Of a stretch of 64,000 bases of DNA, positions 1 through 8,429 are shown one piece after another. The position numbers and the translations under genes were made by a program. Source of the stretch: Saccharopolyspora ipomoeae (GTDB taxonomy: Bacteria > Actinomycetota > Actinomycetes > Mycobacteriales > Pseudonocardiaceae); assembly GCF_029952525.1 (NCBI RefSeq), contig NZ_JASAOF010000007.1, positions 177,941 to 241,940 of the forward strand. The letters run 5' to 3'. The notes under the pieces are model-generated. The model was not told where the DNA came from and did not search any database. It saw nothing but the letters and a program-made list of their open reading frames with translations. Positions within the stretch are counted from its first letter, which is position 1, and every line of letters starts with the position of its first letter.

Positions 1-27
1 GCGGCCGCCATCGGCACCCCAGCCTGA
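1..27 (+). CDS. 3' end of an upstream gene (partial)
   Basis: One frame is open from the window edge and ends at a TGA at 25-27, giving the tail AAAIGTPA. It sits 37 bases before a RES-domain gene on the same strand. RES toxins are usually preceded by an antitoxin gene (Xre/MbcA type), so this could be the antitoxin's C-terminus. That is inference from context only; eight residues carry no family signal. Confidence 0.3.
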   Translation, partial: AAAIGTPA

Positions 28-64
28 CCAGCCCCACCGCGACCACCACCGGGACGGACACACC

Positions 65-721
65 TTGGCACGGCTCCCCCAGCCGCCTGCTCCTGCAGCG
101 CTGCAGGCGATCCTCCGCCGCGCGGAGGACGTGATCGCAGTACCCGCGGGCACCAGGCTCGCGCGCGTGTTCACCTCCGGCGGCACGCACCCGCAGCAGT
201 GGAACAGCTTCCGCTACGCGGGGCCGCTGCCGCACGCCCGCTTCGACCCGCACCTGCCCAACTCGCAGGGCGGGCCGACGATCACCCGCGAGCACGGGGT
301 CCTCTACTTCTCGCTCTCGGTCCAGACCTGCATCGCCGAGGTCTACCAAGCGACGTCCACAGTGGACCGCCGAACCCGCAGCCCGCACCTGGTCCTGTTC
401 CGTCCACGCCGGACGCTCCGCCTGCTCGACCTCACGGGTCTCTGGCCCACCCGAGCCGGCGCTTCACAAGCCATCAGCAGCGGCCCCAAATCCCGCACCC
501 AGGCCTGGGCCCGAGCCATCAGGGCGTCCTACCCGGAACTCGACGGCCTCTGGTACCGCTCCGCGATGGACTCGGGCCAACCCTCGGTCTGCCTCTGGGA
601 CCCACCAGCGGACACGGCCCTCCCGGACACCCCGGACGTCCTCCTCCCCCTCAGCCACCCGGGTCTCGACGTCCCCCTCGGCAGGGTCTGCCAGGAGCTC
701 AGCTACACCCTCCTCGACTGA
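65..721 (+). CDS. RES domain protein, probable NAD+-degrading toxin
   Basis: A 218-residue protein with the RES-domain pattern: Arg34 in RVF, Arg59 in RF, the YFS strand near 81-83 and Glu92 in AEVYQ. Proteins of this family (ParT, MbcT, Res) act as toxins that consume NAD+ by phosphorolysis or ADP-ribosylation and are paired with an antitoxin that silences the active site. The start is TTG at 65, about seven bases after a purine-rich GGGACGGA. The cognate antitoxin would lie just upstream, where only the end of a gene is visible. The toxin role is family knowledge; NAD+ hydrolysis here is inferred. The protein is full length for the family and shows no frameshift. Confidence 0.75.
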   Translation: MARLPQPPAPAALQAILRRAEDVIAVPAGTRLARVFTSGGTHPQQWNSFRYAGPLPHARFDPHLPNSQGGPTITREHGVLYFSLSVQTCIAEVYQATSTVDRRTRSPHLVLFRPRRTLRLLDLTGLWPTRAGASQAISSGPKSRTQAWARAIRASYPELDGLWYRSAMDSGQPSVCLWDPPADTALPDTPDVLLPLSHPGLDVPLGRVCQELSYTLLD

Positions 722-748
722 CCGCCCCGCTCGTCGACCCGCGGACGT

Positions 749-786
749 GAGAAGTCCCCTCCGGACGGATCCGGAGGGGACTTCTC
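749..786. terminator. bidirectional hairpin terminator
   Basis: A perfect 16-bp inverted repeat (749-764 and 771-786) with a six-base loop lies between the convergent ends of the RES gene (721) and the terC-type gene (797). It has no U-tract, as is common for actinomycete terminators. Confidence 0.8.
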
Positions 787-796
787 GTGCCAGGTG

Positions 797-1828
797 TCAG
801 CTCTTGTTGGCTTCGGCTTCCGCTGCCGCTTCGTCCCGCTTGGACTTGGCGAGGCTGGCCCAGGTGGTGATCGCCAGGGTCAGCACGATGAAGGTCAGCG
901 ACATCCAGTTGTTGATCTCCGCCCACTCCGGCACCAGGTGGTACTCGTGGAACGCGTGCAGGATCAGCTTCAGGCCGATGAAGCCGAGGATGACCGCCAG
1001 GCCGACCGACAGGTACACCAGCTTGTCCACCAGGCCGCCGAGCAGGAAGTACAGCTGCCGCAGGCCCATCAGCGCGAACGCGTTGGCGGTGAACACCAGG
1101 AACGGGTCCTGGGTGATGCCGAAGATCGCCGGGATCGAGTCCACGGCGAACAGCAGGTCGGCGCTGCCGATGGCCACGATGACCACGAACATCGGCGTCA
1201 GGTACCGCTTGCCGTCGATCTTCACCGAGGACTTGGCCTCGTGGTAGTCGTCGGTCACCGGGAACACCTTGCGAACCCAGCGGACGACCGCGTTCTCCTT
1301 GTACTCCTCTTCCTCGTCCTTCTTGCGGACCATGCTGACCGCGGTCCAGATCAGGAAGCCGCCGAAGATGAAGAAGATCCACACGAACTGGGCGATCAGA
1401 GCGGCGCCGACGGCGATGAAGATGCCGCGCATCAGCAGCGCAAGCAGGATGCCGATCAGCAGCACCCTGTGCTGGTGGATCGACGGCACCGCGAAGCTGG
1501 ACATGATCACCATGAAGATGAACAGGTTGTCCACGCTCAACGAGTACTCGGTGATGTAACCGGTGAAGAACTCGATGGCGAAGTGCTGGTCGCCGAAGAT
1601 CCAGACACCGATGCCGAACAGGACCGCGCAGGCGATGTAGAAGGTGACCCACTTGGCCGCCTCAGCGGTGGTCACCTCGTGCGGTTTGCGGTCGACGATC
1701 ACCAGGTCGAGCAGCAGGAGCAGGGCGAGTCCGCCCAGGGTCGCTGCCCACACCCACCAATGCACGTGCATCGTGTCGACTGCTTGCTGCTGGGCTTGAG
1801 CCGCGCGCAGCATCAGGTCGGCACCCAT
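797..1828 (-). CDS. TerC/Alx family integral membrane protein
   Basis: A 343-residue polytopic protein of the TerC family. Acidic residues sit inside membrane segments, for example in EYSLSVDNLFIF and DLLFAVDSIPAIFG, the two repeated Asp-containing motifs typical of the family. Homologues (Alx, YceF/MeeF, YkoY) export Mn2+ or metallate exported proteins, and TerC was first named from tellurite resistance. The ATG at 1828 is chosen because GGAGGT lies five bases upstream; an in-frame TTG directly before it is less likely. The long upstream leader resembles a Mn2+-sensing riboswitch, which supports a manganese role over tellurite. The C-terminus is a short charged tail. Confidence 0.85.
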   Translation of the reverse strand: MGADLMLRAAQAQQQAVDTMHVHWWVWAATLGGLALLLLLDLVIVDRKPHEVTTAEAAKWVTFYIACAVLFGIGVWIFGDQHFAIEFFTGYITEYSLSVDNLFIFMVIMSSFAVPSIHQHRVLLIGILLALLMRGIFIAVGAALIAQFVWIFFIFGGFLIWTAVSMVRKKDEEEEYKENAVVRWVRKVFPVTDDYHEAKSSVKIDGKRYLTPMFVVIVAIGSADLLFAVDSIPAIFGITQDPFLVFTANAFALMGLRQLYFLLGGLVDKLVYLSVGLAVILGFIGLKLILHAFHEYHLVPEWAEINNWMSLTFIVLTLAITTWASLAKSKRDEAAAEAEANKS

Positions 1829-1849
1829 CAATCACCTCCGGTTCAGGGC

Positions 1850-1970
1850 GAACACGTCCGAGACCGGAGGTCTCTTCCACCGATCATCCACCTCATCGGC
1901 CAGCGGCACCGGGCTTGACCAGGCAAGTTCCGTGATGACGGCACCGCTGCGAAGGAATACTCCCCTCCAC
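1850..1970 (-). promoter_or_regulatory. candidate yybP-ykoY (Mn2+) riboswitch leader
   Basis: Read on the minus strand, the leader of the TerC gene opens with GGGGAGTA (complement of 1958-1965), followed by CCGTCATCACGG and, near the 3' side, GAGACC. GGGGAGUA and (A/G)AGACC are the two best conserved loop segments of the yybP-ykoY Mn2+ riboswitch, and that class is commonly found upstream of TerC/Alx genes. A GAGACC-TCC-GGTCTC hairpin lies just before the ribosome binding site and could form the expression platform. The match was made by eye without a covariance model. Confidence 0.5.
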
Positions 1971-2267
1971 CAGTCGTCAAGATTGTCACGTATGCCGGGG
2001 TCTCCGCACCAGGCGGGGTGACCACTCGCACTGAAAATCACGATCTGAACCTAGGCGGCACCGCCGAACGGGGCAATGCGGACGCCCCGGACTGGGCGAG
2101 ACGGACCCGTTGCACCCCGGCCGTTGATCGTTACGATCACGTCGGCTCGCTCACACGAGCACCGCACGCGGGGATGCGGCGGAGACCACACTCCGACGGG
2201 CACGACGAGGTGTCCGATTGCGCTTTGGTCTCTGGTTCATAGCGTCTTGCCTTCCCCCCGCGTCTGG

Positions 2268-5069
2268 ATGAAACCGGTGCCGCTCCGTTCCCCTACTGTC
2301 GATGGCGTGTCCGCCTCCCCCCGTCGTCGCACCGGCCTGGCCCTGCTCGCCCTGCCCTGCATCCTCTTAGTGGTGCTGGGGGCGTTCCTGTGGTCGGGCC
2401 AGGTGCAGCCGCCGCAACCCGCGGCGCAGCCACCGGCGCCGAGAGAGGCCATGGTCGACGTGCTCGACGGGCCCAGCGGCACCGAGCGCGTGCAGATCGA
2501 CGTCACGCTGCACTCCCCCGTCGACACCCCCGCTCCGGCGATCCTGCTCGCGCACGGCTTCGGCGGCAGCAAGGACGAAACCGACCAGCAGGCGCGGGAA
2601 CTCGTCGCGCGAGGATTCACCGTGCTGACCTACTCGGCGCGCGGGTTCGGCCGCAGCACCGGGCAGATCGGGCTGAACTCGCCGGACTACGAGGTCGCCG
2701 ACGCCCGGCAGCTGCTGGACTGGATGGCCCGCCAGCCGGAGGTGCTGCGCGACCGCGACGGCGATCCCCGCGTCGGCGTCACCGGCGCCTCCTACGGCGG
2801 CGCGCTCGCGCTGATGCTGGCCGGGACCGATCCGCGGGTGGACGCGATCGCGCCGGCGATGACCTACAACGACCTGGGCCAGGCCCTGCTGCCCAACAAC
2901 GCCGGTCAGGTGCGCATCGGCGGCGCCACCCCGGCGGGCGGCTCGTTCAACCCCGACGGCGTGTTCAAGCAGGCCTGGACCGGACTGCTGTTCTCGGCGG
3001 GCGGCGTGCCCAAGCCCGGCGCGCTCCCGACCTGCGGGAACTTCACCCGCGAGGTGTGCGCGGCCTACTCGGAGGTCGCCCAGTACGGCCGGGCGAGCCG
3101 GCCGACGCTGGACCTGCTCGCGAAGTCCTCCCCCAAGACCTACAACTCGCGGATCACCCAGCCGACGCTGCTGGTGCAGGGCGAGCGGGACACGCTGTTC
3201 GGTCTGGACCAGGCCGACGCCAACGCGCGGCAGATCTCCGCGGCGGGCGCGCCGGTCAAGACCATCTGGTTCGCCGGCGGCCACGACAGCACCCCGCCCG
3301 GCCCGGAGGTGCGCGGCCGCATCGCCGACTGGTTCGCCTTCCACCTCGGCGGCGTGCCACCGGTGCCGGACCCGGGCACCGGGTTCCAGTTCGACATCGC
3401 CGGTCGGCCGCAGCGCGACGGCGACATCCCGGTGCGCACCATGACCGCGCCGAGCTATCCCGGTCTGCGCGACTCGCGGACGCCGCGCTTCGCGCTGCCC
3501 CTGGAGGGGCAGCCGACGCCGGTGCTCAACCCGCCGGGCGGGTCGCCGGCCGCGACGAGCTCGCTGCCCGGTGCGGGTCAGGTCCTCGACGCGGCGGGCA
3601 GCCTCGGCCAGTCGCTGGCCCGCGACCTGCCCGGCCAGGTGGCGGTGTTCGGCACGAAGCCGCTGGAGGAGCAGACGCTGATCTCCGGCACGCCGCGCAC
3701 GCGGCTGGCCATCGCCTCGGTGCCCGGTCAGCCGCAGCCCACCGACGCGGTGCTGTTCGCCAAGCTCTACGACGTCGGCCCGGACGGGCAGCGCCAGCTG
3801 CTCGGCAACGCCGTCTCGCCGATGCACATCACCGACATCCCCCCGGACGGCACGCCGAAGGAGTTCGACGTGGCGCTGCCGGGCATCGTGCACCCGGTGG
3901 AGTCCGGTCACCGGGTCGAGCTCGCGGTGGCCACCACCGACCAGGCCTACGCGCTGCCGAGGGAGCCCTCGATGCACGTGGTGGCGCTGGCCGGCGACCG
4001 AGCGGTGTCGATCCCGTCGGTGCGCGCGACGTCGTCGAGCGCCGGAACGGTGCCCGTCGGGCCGCTGGTGGGCATCGGGCTGGTGTTCCTGCTGGCGCTG
4101 CTGCTGTGGGTGATCTCGGCGATCCGCCGCAAGTTCCACGACGACCCGGACACCCGCTTGTCCGACACGCCGCTGGTGATCTCGGGGCTGACGAAGTCCT
4201 ACCCGGGCAAGAAGGCCGCGGTGGACGACCTGTCGTTCCAGGTCGAGCGCGGTCAGATCGTGGGTCTGCTCGGCCCCAACGGCGCGGGCAAGACCACGAC
4301 CCTGCGGATGCTGCTGGGGCTGCTGCGGCCGACCCGCGGCGAGGTCCGGATCTTCGGGCACCGGCTGCAGGCGGGCGCCCCGGTGCTGTCCCGGGTCGGG
4401 GCGCTGGTGGAGTCGCCGGGCTTCCTGCCGCACCTGTCGGGCCTGGACAACCTGCGGCACTACTGGGCGGCGACCGGCCGCCCGATGCTGCGGGCGCACA
4501 TGGACGAGGTGCTGCAGATCGCCGGGCTGGAGTCCTCGGCCAAGCGCAAGGTGCGCACCTACAGCCAGGGCATGAAGCAGCGGCTGGCGATCGCGCAGGC
4601 GATGCTCGGGCTGCCGGAGCTGCTGGTGCTCGACGAGCCGACCAACGGGCTCGACCCGCCGCAGATCCACCAGATGCGCGAGATCCTGCGCCGCTACGCC
4701 GCCACCGGCCGCGCGGTGCTGGTCTCCAGCCACCTGCTGGCCGAGGTCGAGCAGACCTGCACGCACGTGGTCGTGATGCAGCACGGCAAGCTGGTCGCCG
4801 AGGGAACGGTCGCCGAGATCATGGCCGTCAACGGGGAGGCGACCTTCAGGGTCGACGACCCGGAGCTGGCCGCCGAGACGCTGCGCACCGTCGAGGGCAT
4901 GGGCCACATCGAGATCGACGGCGACCTGGTGCACGCCGACCTCGCGGGCCACCAGGCGGCGGTGGCGGTGAACGTGCTGGTCGCGGCCGGTGTCGCGGTG
5001 CACCAGGTGGGCCCGCGGCGCCGCCTGGAGGACGCCTTCCTGCAGCTCGTCGGAGAGGATCAGCGGTGA
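2268..5069 (+). CDS. membrane-anchored alpha/beta hydrolase fused to an ABC ATPase
   Basis: A 933-residue fusion. Residues about 22-43 are a signal-anchor helix. An S15/CocE-like alpha/beta-hydrolase follows, with HGFGGSKDE and a nucleophile elbow in GASYGGAL, then a C-terminal beta-rich segment. A second membrane helix lies near 595-617, followed by a cytoplasmic ABC ATPase with Walker A GPNGAGKTT (about 668-676), signature YSQGMKQR and Walker B LLVLDEPTNG. The hydrolase should therefore lie outside the membrane and the ATPase inside. ATG 2268 is used; GTG 2307 is an alternative that keeps the anchor helix. The gene overlaps the next one (permease) by GTGA, so the pair probably forms one exporter or membrane-repair-type transporter. 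The substrate is unknown. Confidence 0.8.
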   Translation: MKPVPLRSPTVDGVSASPRRRTGLALLALPCILLVVLGAFLWSGQVQPPQPAAQPPAPREAMVDVLDGPSGTERVQIDVTLHSPVDTPAPAILLAHGFGGSKDETDQQARELVARGFTVLTYSARGFGRSTGQIGLNSPDYEVADARQLLDWMARQPEVLRDRDGDPRVGVTGASYGGALALMLAGTDPRVDAIAPAMTYNDLGQALLPNNAGQVRIGGATPAGGSFNPDGVFKQAWTGLLFSAGGVPKPGALPTCGNFTREVCAAYSEVAQYGRASRPTLDLLAKSSPKTYNSRITQPTLLVQGERDTLFGLDQADANARQISAAGAPVKTIWFAGGHDSTPPGPEVRGRIADWFAFHLGGVPPVPDPGTGFQFDIAGRPQRDGDIPVRTMTAPSYPGLRDSRTPRFALPLEGQPTPVLNPPGGSPAATSSLPGAGQVLDAAGSLGQSLARDLPGQVAVFGTKPLEEQTLISGTPRTRLAIASVPGQPQPTDAVLFAKLYDVGPDGQRQLLGNAVSPMHITDIPPDGTPKEFDVALPGIVHPVESGHRVELAVATTDQAYALPREPSMHVVALAGDRAVSIPSVRATSSSAGTVPVGPLVGIGLVFLLALLLWVISAIRRKFHDDPDTRLSDTPLVISGLTKSYPGKKAAVDDLSFQVERGQIVGLLGPNGAGKTTTLRMLLGLLRPTRGEVRIFGHRLQAGAPVLSRVGALVESPGFLPHLSGLDNLRHYWAATGRPMLRAHMDEVLQIAGLESSAKRKVRTYSQGMKQRLAIAQAMLGLPELLVLDEPTNGLDPPQIHQMREILRRYAATGRAVLVSSHLLAEVEQTCTHVVVMQHGKLVAEGTVAEIMAVNGEATFRVDDPELAAETLRTVEGMGHIEIDGDLVHADLAGHQAAVAVNVLVAAGVAVHQVGPRRRLEDAFLQLVGEDQR

Positions 5070-5998
5070 GCGACGACGACACCACCACGTCCACCGAGGT
5101 GGTCGTGGCGAAGCCCGAGACCGCACTGGTGCGCACGCCGAAGCTCGGCGTGCCGCAGGCCGACGGCGCCGTCGAGGGCTACTCGGCCAAGCGCACGCTG
5201 CCGCTGCGGGTCGAGCTGGCCCGGCAGCTGCGCCGGGCTCGCACCAGGCTGACGCTGGCGTTCCTGGTGCTGCTGCCGCTGCTGCTGCTCGCGGCGTTCG
5301 AGCTCGGCGAGGACGACTCGCGGGGCGGGCGCACGTTCGCCGACGTCGCGACCGCGAGCGGGCTGAACTTCGCGGTGTTCACGCTGTTCGCCTCGACCGG
5401 GTTCCTGCTGGTCGTGGTGGTGGCGCTGTTCTTCGGGGACACGGTGGCCAGCGAGGCGTCGTGGTCGAGCCTGAAGTACCTGCTGGCCGCGCCGGTGCCG
5501 CGGATGCGGCTGCTGCGGCAGAAGGCGAAGGTCGCGGCGCTGCTGTCGGCGCTCGGCATCGTCCTGCTGGTCGGCGTGGCGCTGGCGGTGGGCGTGTTCT
5601 GGTTCGGCACCGGCGACCTGATCAGCACCACCGGCGAGGCGCTGACGTTCCCGCGCGGGGTGCTGAGCCTGGCCCTGGCGACGCTCTACGTCGGGATCCA
5701 CCTCAGCTGGATCGCCGGGCTGGCGCTGTTCCTCAGCGTCAACACCGACGCCCCGCTGGGCGCGGTGGGCGGTGCGGTACTGATCTCCATCCTCTCGGAG
5801 ATCATCGACCAGATCTCCGCCCTGGGAGACCTCCGCAACTACCTGCCCACCCACTTCTCGACGGCCTACTCGGACCTGCTCAGCGAGGACGTCGACCCCT
5901 CGTCGATGATCACCGGCTCCTTCTCCGCCGTCTCCTACGCCGCGGTCTTCACGGTCCTCGCCCTCTGGCGCTTCAACCACAAGGACATCACAAGCTGA
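5066..5998 (+). CDS. ABC-2 type permease subunit
   Basis: A 310-residue protein with about 50 charged or polar residues before the first helix, then roughly six hydrophobic segments. The pattern fits ABC-2/NatB-like permeases, including the conserved region WSSLKYLLAAPVPRMRLL after the second helix. The GTG at 5066 overlaps the stop of the hydrolase-ABC gene (GTGA), which indicates translational coupling and a shared complex. The substrate is not predictable from sequence. Confidence 0.8.
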   Translation: MSDDDTTTSTEVVVAKPETALVRTPKLGVPQADGAVEGYSAKRTLPLRVELARQLRRARTRLTLAFLVLLPLLLLAAFELGEDDSRGGRTFADVATASGLNFAVFTLFASTGFLLVVVVALFFGDTVASEASWSSLKYLLAAPVPRMRLLRQKAKVAALLSALGIVLLVGVALAVGVFWFGTGDLISTTGEALTFPRGVLSLALATLYVGIHLSWIAGLALFLSVNTDAPLGAVGGAVLISILSEIIDQISALGDLRNYLPTHFSTAYSDLLSEDVDPSSMITGSFSAVSYAAVFTVLALWRFNHKDITS

Positions 5999-6029
5999 CA
6001 CCTGGGCCGCCCCACCCGTCCGAGCGACC

Positions 6030-6106
6030 CCCGTTCGAAAACCCCGGTTTTCATCGCGCGAAAACCGGGGTTTTCGACGCGCGAAAACCGGTTTTCGAAC
6101 GGGGTG
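6030..6106. repeat. palindromic repeat built on AACCCCGGTTTTC (copy 1)
   Basis: Three half-sites of GAAAACC(CC)GGTTTTC are stacked here, enclosed by an outer inverted repeat CCCCGTTCGAAAACC / GGTTTTCGAACGGGG. The element follows the permease stop (5998) and precedes the LysR gene. Similar palindromes occur at 24405-24449 and 32374-32420, so this is a dispersed family that probably also works as a terminator. Confidence 0.75.
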
Positions 6107-6197
6107 GGGTGGAGGTCGGGTTTTAGGTTGCCGGGTGAGGTGGGGTCGGGTGGTGTGGACCGGCGCGTTGGGCCGGACGGCGTAATGTTGGTGCGCG

Positions 6198-7106
6198 ATG
6201 GAGATCTTTCATCTGCGGTACTTCGTGGCAGTGGCGGAGAAGCTGAGCTTCTCGGGGGCCGCGCGGTCGTTGCACATGGCGACCTCACCGCTGAGCCAGC
6301 GGATCCGGGACCTCGAACGGGAGCTCGGGGTGGTGCTGTTCGAGCGCGACTCGCACCACGTGCAGCTGACCGACGCCGGCAGCTCCCTGCTCCCGATCGC
6401 GCGGGAGGCGTTGAGCCGCTTCGACGACGTGCCGTGGCGGCTGCGGGAGGCGATCGGGCGCACCCGCCCGGTCGTGTACCTCGGGGTGCCGCCCGGGTTG
6501 CACTCGACGCTGCGGGAGCGGCTGACCGGCTTCACCCGCCGCTGCGCCGAGGTGTGCGACCTCAAGCGCTGGCCCGGCGGCAGCCGCGAGCTCCTGCTCG
6601 GCGTGCAGCGCGGTGAGCTGGCGATGGCGCTGGTGCACCTGCCGGTGCACGCCGAGGGCATCGAGGTCGCCGAGCTGATGCGCGAGCCGCTGGGCGCGGT
6701 GCTGCCCGCGCCCGACTTCGCCGGCCGCGAATCGGTGTCGCTGCACGAGCTGGTGGGCCTGACCTACGTGCGCCCGGCCGCGCGGATGCTGCCGGACTAC
6801 TGGGACGAGCTGGAGGCGCGGCTGAGCGCCGCCGGAATACACCGCAGGATGACGCTGGACACCGGTGATTACGGCAGCACGGCGGAGGTCATCGCCAACG
6901 GCGGAGCATTCGCGATTTCGATGCTGGACCCGAGAAGCGGAATGCAGAAACTGCGTGACGACAGCATCACCGTGCTGCCCATCCAGGACTTCTCCCCCAG
7001 TCTCGCAACCGGCCTGATTTGGCGTCAGGACCGCACAGAAGTGCAGCTCGACCTGCATGAACTCATCGACGAAGCGAAGCAATTCCTGGCCGATCCGGTG
7101 GCGTGA
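6198..7106 (+). CDS. LysR-family transcriptional regulator
   Basis: A 302-residue protein with an N-terminal winged helix-turn-helix (about 1-60, including FSGAARSLHMATSPLSQRI and LFERDSHHVQLTDAG) and a periplasmic-binding-like effector domain. It precedes the catabolic operon beginning at 7239 on the same strand, separated by 132 bases. It is a likely pathway-specific regulator of that operon, with an acyl-CoA intermediate or free acid as a plausible coinducer (inference). LysR regulators usually lie divergent from their targets; the tandem layout here is less common. Confidence 0.9.
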   Translation: MEIFHLRYFVAVAEKLSFSGAARSLHMATSPLSQRIRDLERELGVVLFERDSHHVQLTDAGSSLLPIAREALSRFDDVPWRLREAIGRTRPVVYLGVPPGLHSTLRERLTGFTRRCAEVCDLKRWPGGSRELLLGVQRGELAMALVHLPVHAEGIEVAELMREPLGAVLPAPDFAGRESVSLHELVGLTYVRPAARMLPDYWDELEARLSAAGIHRRMTLDTGDYGSTAEVIANGGAFAISMLDPRSGMQKLRDDSITVLPIQDFSPSLATGLIWRQDRTEVQLDLHELIDEAKQFLADPVA

Positions 7107-7174
7107 CCGCTGCGGTCACGCCATTGTTCGCGATACGGTTCCACTGATCAATTGAACCCCGCTCCACTGCGGAC

Positions 7175-7187
7175 CTAACGTTGTTAG
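7175..7187. promoter_or_regulatory. candidate operator upstream of the catabolic operon
   Basis: CTAAC-GTT-GTTAG is a perfect 5-bp dyad located 51 bases before the CoA-transferase start and directly downstream of the LysR gene. LysR proteins bind interrupted dyads of the T-N11-A type; this one is shorter than the classical box, so the assignment is tentative. Confidence 0.3.
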
Positions 7188-7238
7188 CGAAGCAAACAAG
7201 TCGATTCGGGATGCATTCCCGACGCACTAGGAGTGGTG

Positions 7239-8429
7239 ATGACAACCCCCGCCGACAACGCCTCCGGCCCGCTGGCCGGCGTGCGCGTCATCGACATGGC
7301 GACAGTGGTCATGGGCCCGTACGCGGCCCAGATCCTCGGCGATCTCGGCGCCGACGTGATCAAGATCGAGTCGCCGAAGGACACCGCGCGGATCGGCCCC
7401 ATTCACCGCACCCCCGGCATGACGCCGCTGGCGATGAACGTCAACCGCAACAAGCGCAGCGTCGCGCTCAACCTCAAGGACGCCGACGACGCCCAGCGCG
7501 CCCGCGACCTCATCGGCAGCGCCGACATCCTCATCACCAACATGCGGATCAACGCGCTGCGCAGGCTCGGCATGGACTACGAGAGCCTCGCCGCCGACAA
7601 CCCGCACCTGATCTACACCCACGCCCAGGGGTTCCGCCCGGACTCCGACCGCGCCGAGCTCGCCGCCTACGACGAGACCGTGCAGGCCGCCTCCGGACTG
7701 CTCGACGTCGCCCAGCGCGCCGGGGACATCGGCAAGCCCGTGGTGCTGCCGAGCATCTTCGGCGACAAGGTCGCCGCGCTGACCATCGTCTACTCCGCGC
7801 TGGCCGCCCTGGTGCACCAGCGCGCGACCGGGCAGGGCCAGCTGGTCGAGGTCCCGATGGCCGACACGATGCTGGCGTTCAACCTGGTCGAGCACCTGCA
7901 AGGCAGGATCTACGAGCCGCCGATGACCGACACCGGGTTCCCGCTGTCGATGAACGTCGGCCACCGCGCCCGTCCCACCAAGGACGGCTACGCGATGATC
8001 ATGCCCTACTCGCCGAAGAACTTCCGCGACCTGTTCGCCGCCGCCGGGCGCCCCGACCTGGCCGAGGACCCGCGCATCGCCGGCGACTACATCGACACCC
8101 GGCGGGACGGCACCGCGCTGGTCGAGCTCATGGAGTCGGTGACGCCGAACCTGACCACCGACGAGTGGCTCCGCGTCTGCACCGAGTGCAGCATCCCGGT
8201 CGGCCCGGTCCTGCGCCTCGACGAAGCCGCCGACGACCCCTACGTGCGGGAAGGCCACCTGCTCGACGTCGCCGAGCACCCCACCGAGGGCACCTACCGC
8301 CAGGTGGGCGTGCCGATGCAGTTCTCGGCCACCCCGGCCTCGATCCGGCTGCACCCCCCGATCCCCGGCCAGGACACCGACGACGTCTTCGCCGAGCTCG
8401 ACGAGCACAACGAGGGAGAAGCGGCATGA
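7239..8429 (+). CDS. class III (CaiB/BaiF) CoA-transferase
   Basis: A 396-residue family III CoA-transferase. The N-terminus (PLAGVRVIDMATVVMGPYAA, then LGADVIKIESP) is the family's Rossmann start, and the NRNKRSVALNLKD and GQGQLVEVPMADTMLAF segments also match. These enzymes move CoA between carboxylic acids without ATP. ATG 7239 is chosen because AGGAG lies five bases upstream; in-frame GTG codons at 7233 and 7236 are less well placed. It is the first gene of a five-gene coupled operon. In that company it may pass CoA from acetoacetyl-CoA to glutarate or a related acid (inference, by analogy with the glutarate CoA-transferase SUGCT). Carnitine-type substrates are an alternative. Confidence 0.85.
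   Translation: MTTPADNASGPLAGVRVIDMATVVMGPYAAQILGDLGADVIKIESPKDTARIGPIHRTPGMTPLAMNVNRNKRSVALNLKDADDAQRARDLIGSADILITNMRINALRRLGMDYESLAADNPHLIYTHAQGFRPDSDRAELAAYDETVQAASGLLDVAQRAGDIGKPVVLPSIFGDKVAALTIVYSALAALVHQRATGQGQLVEVPMADTMLAFNLVEHLQGRIYEPPMTDTGFPLSMNVGHRARPTKDGYAMIMPYSPKNFRDLFAAAGRPDLAEDPRIAGDYIDTRRDGTALVELMESVTPNLTTDEWLRVCTECSIPVGPVLRLDEAADDPYVREGHLLDVAEHPTEGTYRQVGVPMQFSATPASIRLHPPIPGQDTDDVFAELDEHNEGEAA

Noticed and set aside
794..1918. A 374-codon plus-strand frame rich in Asp, His, Gln and Arg across the TerC gene
   Set aside because: It is the GC-rich antisense frame of the TerC gene. Similar antisense frames occur opposite the hydrolase-ABC, uvrB, polA and YhgE/Pip genes; none shows family features.
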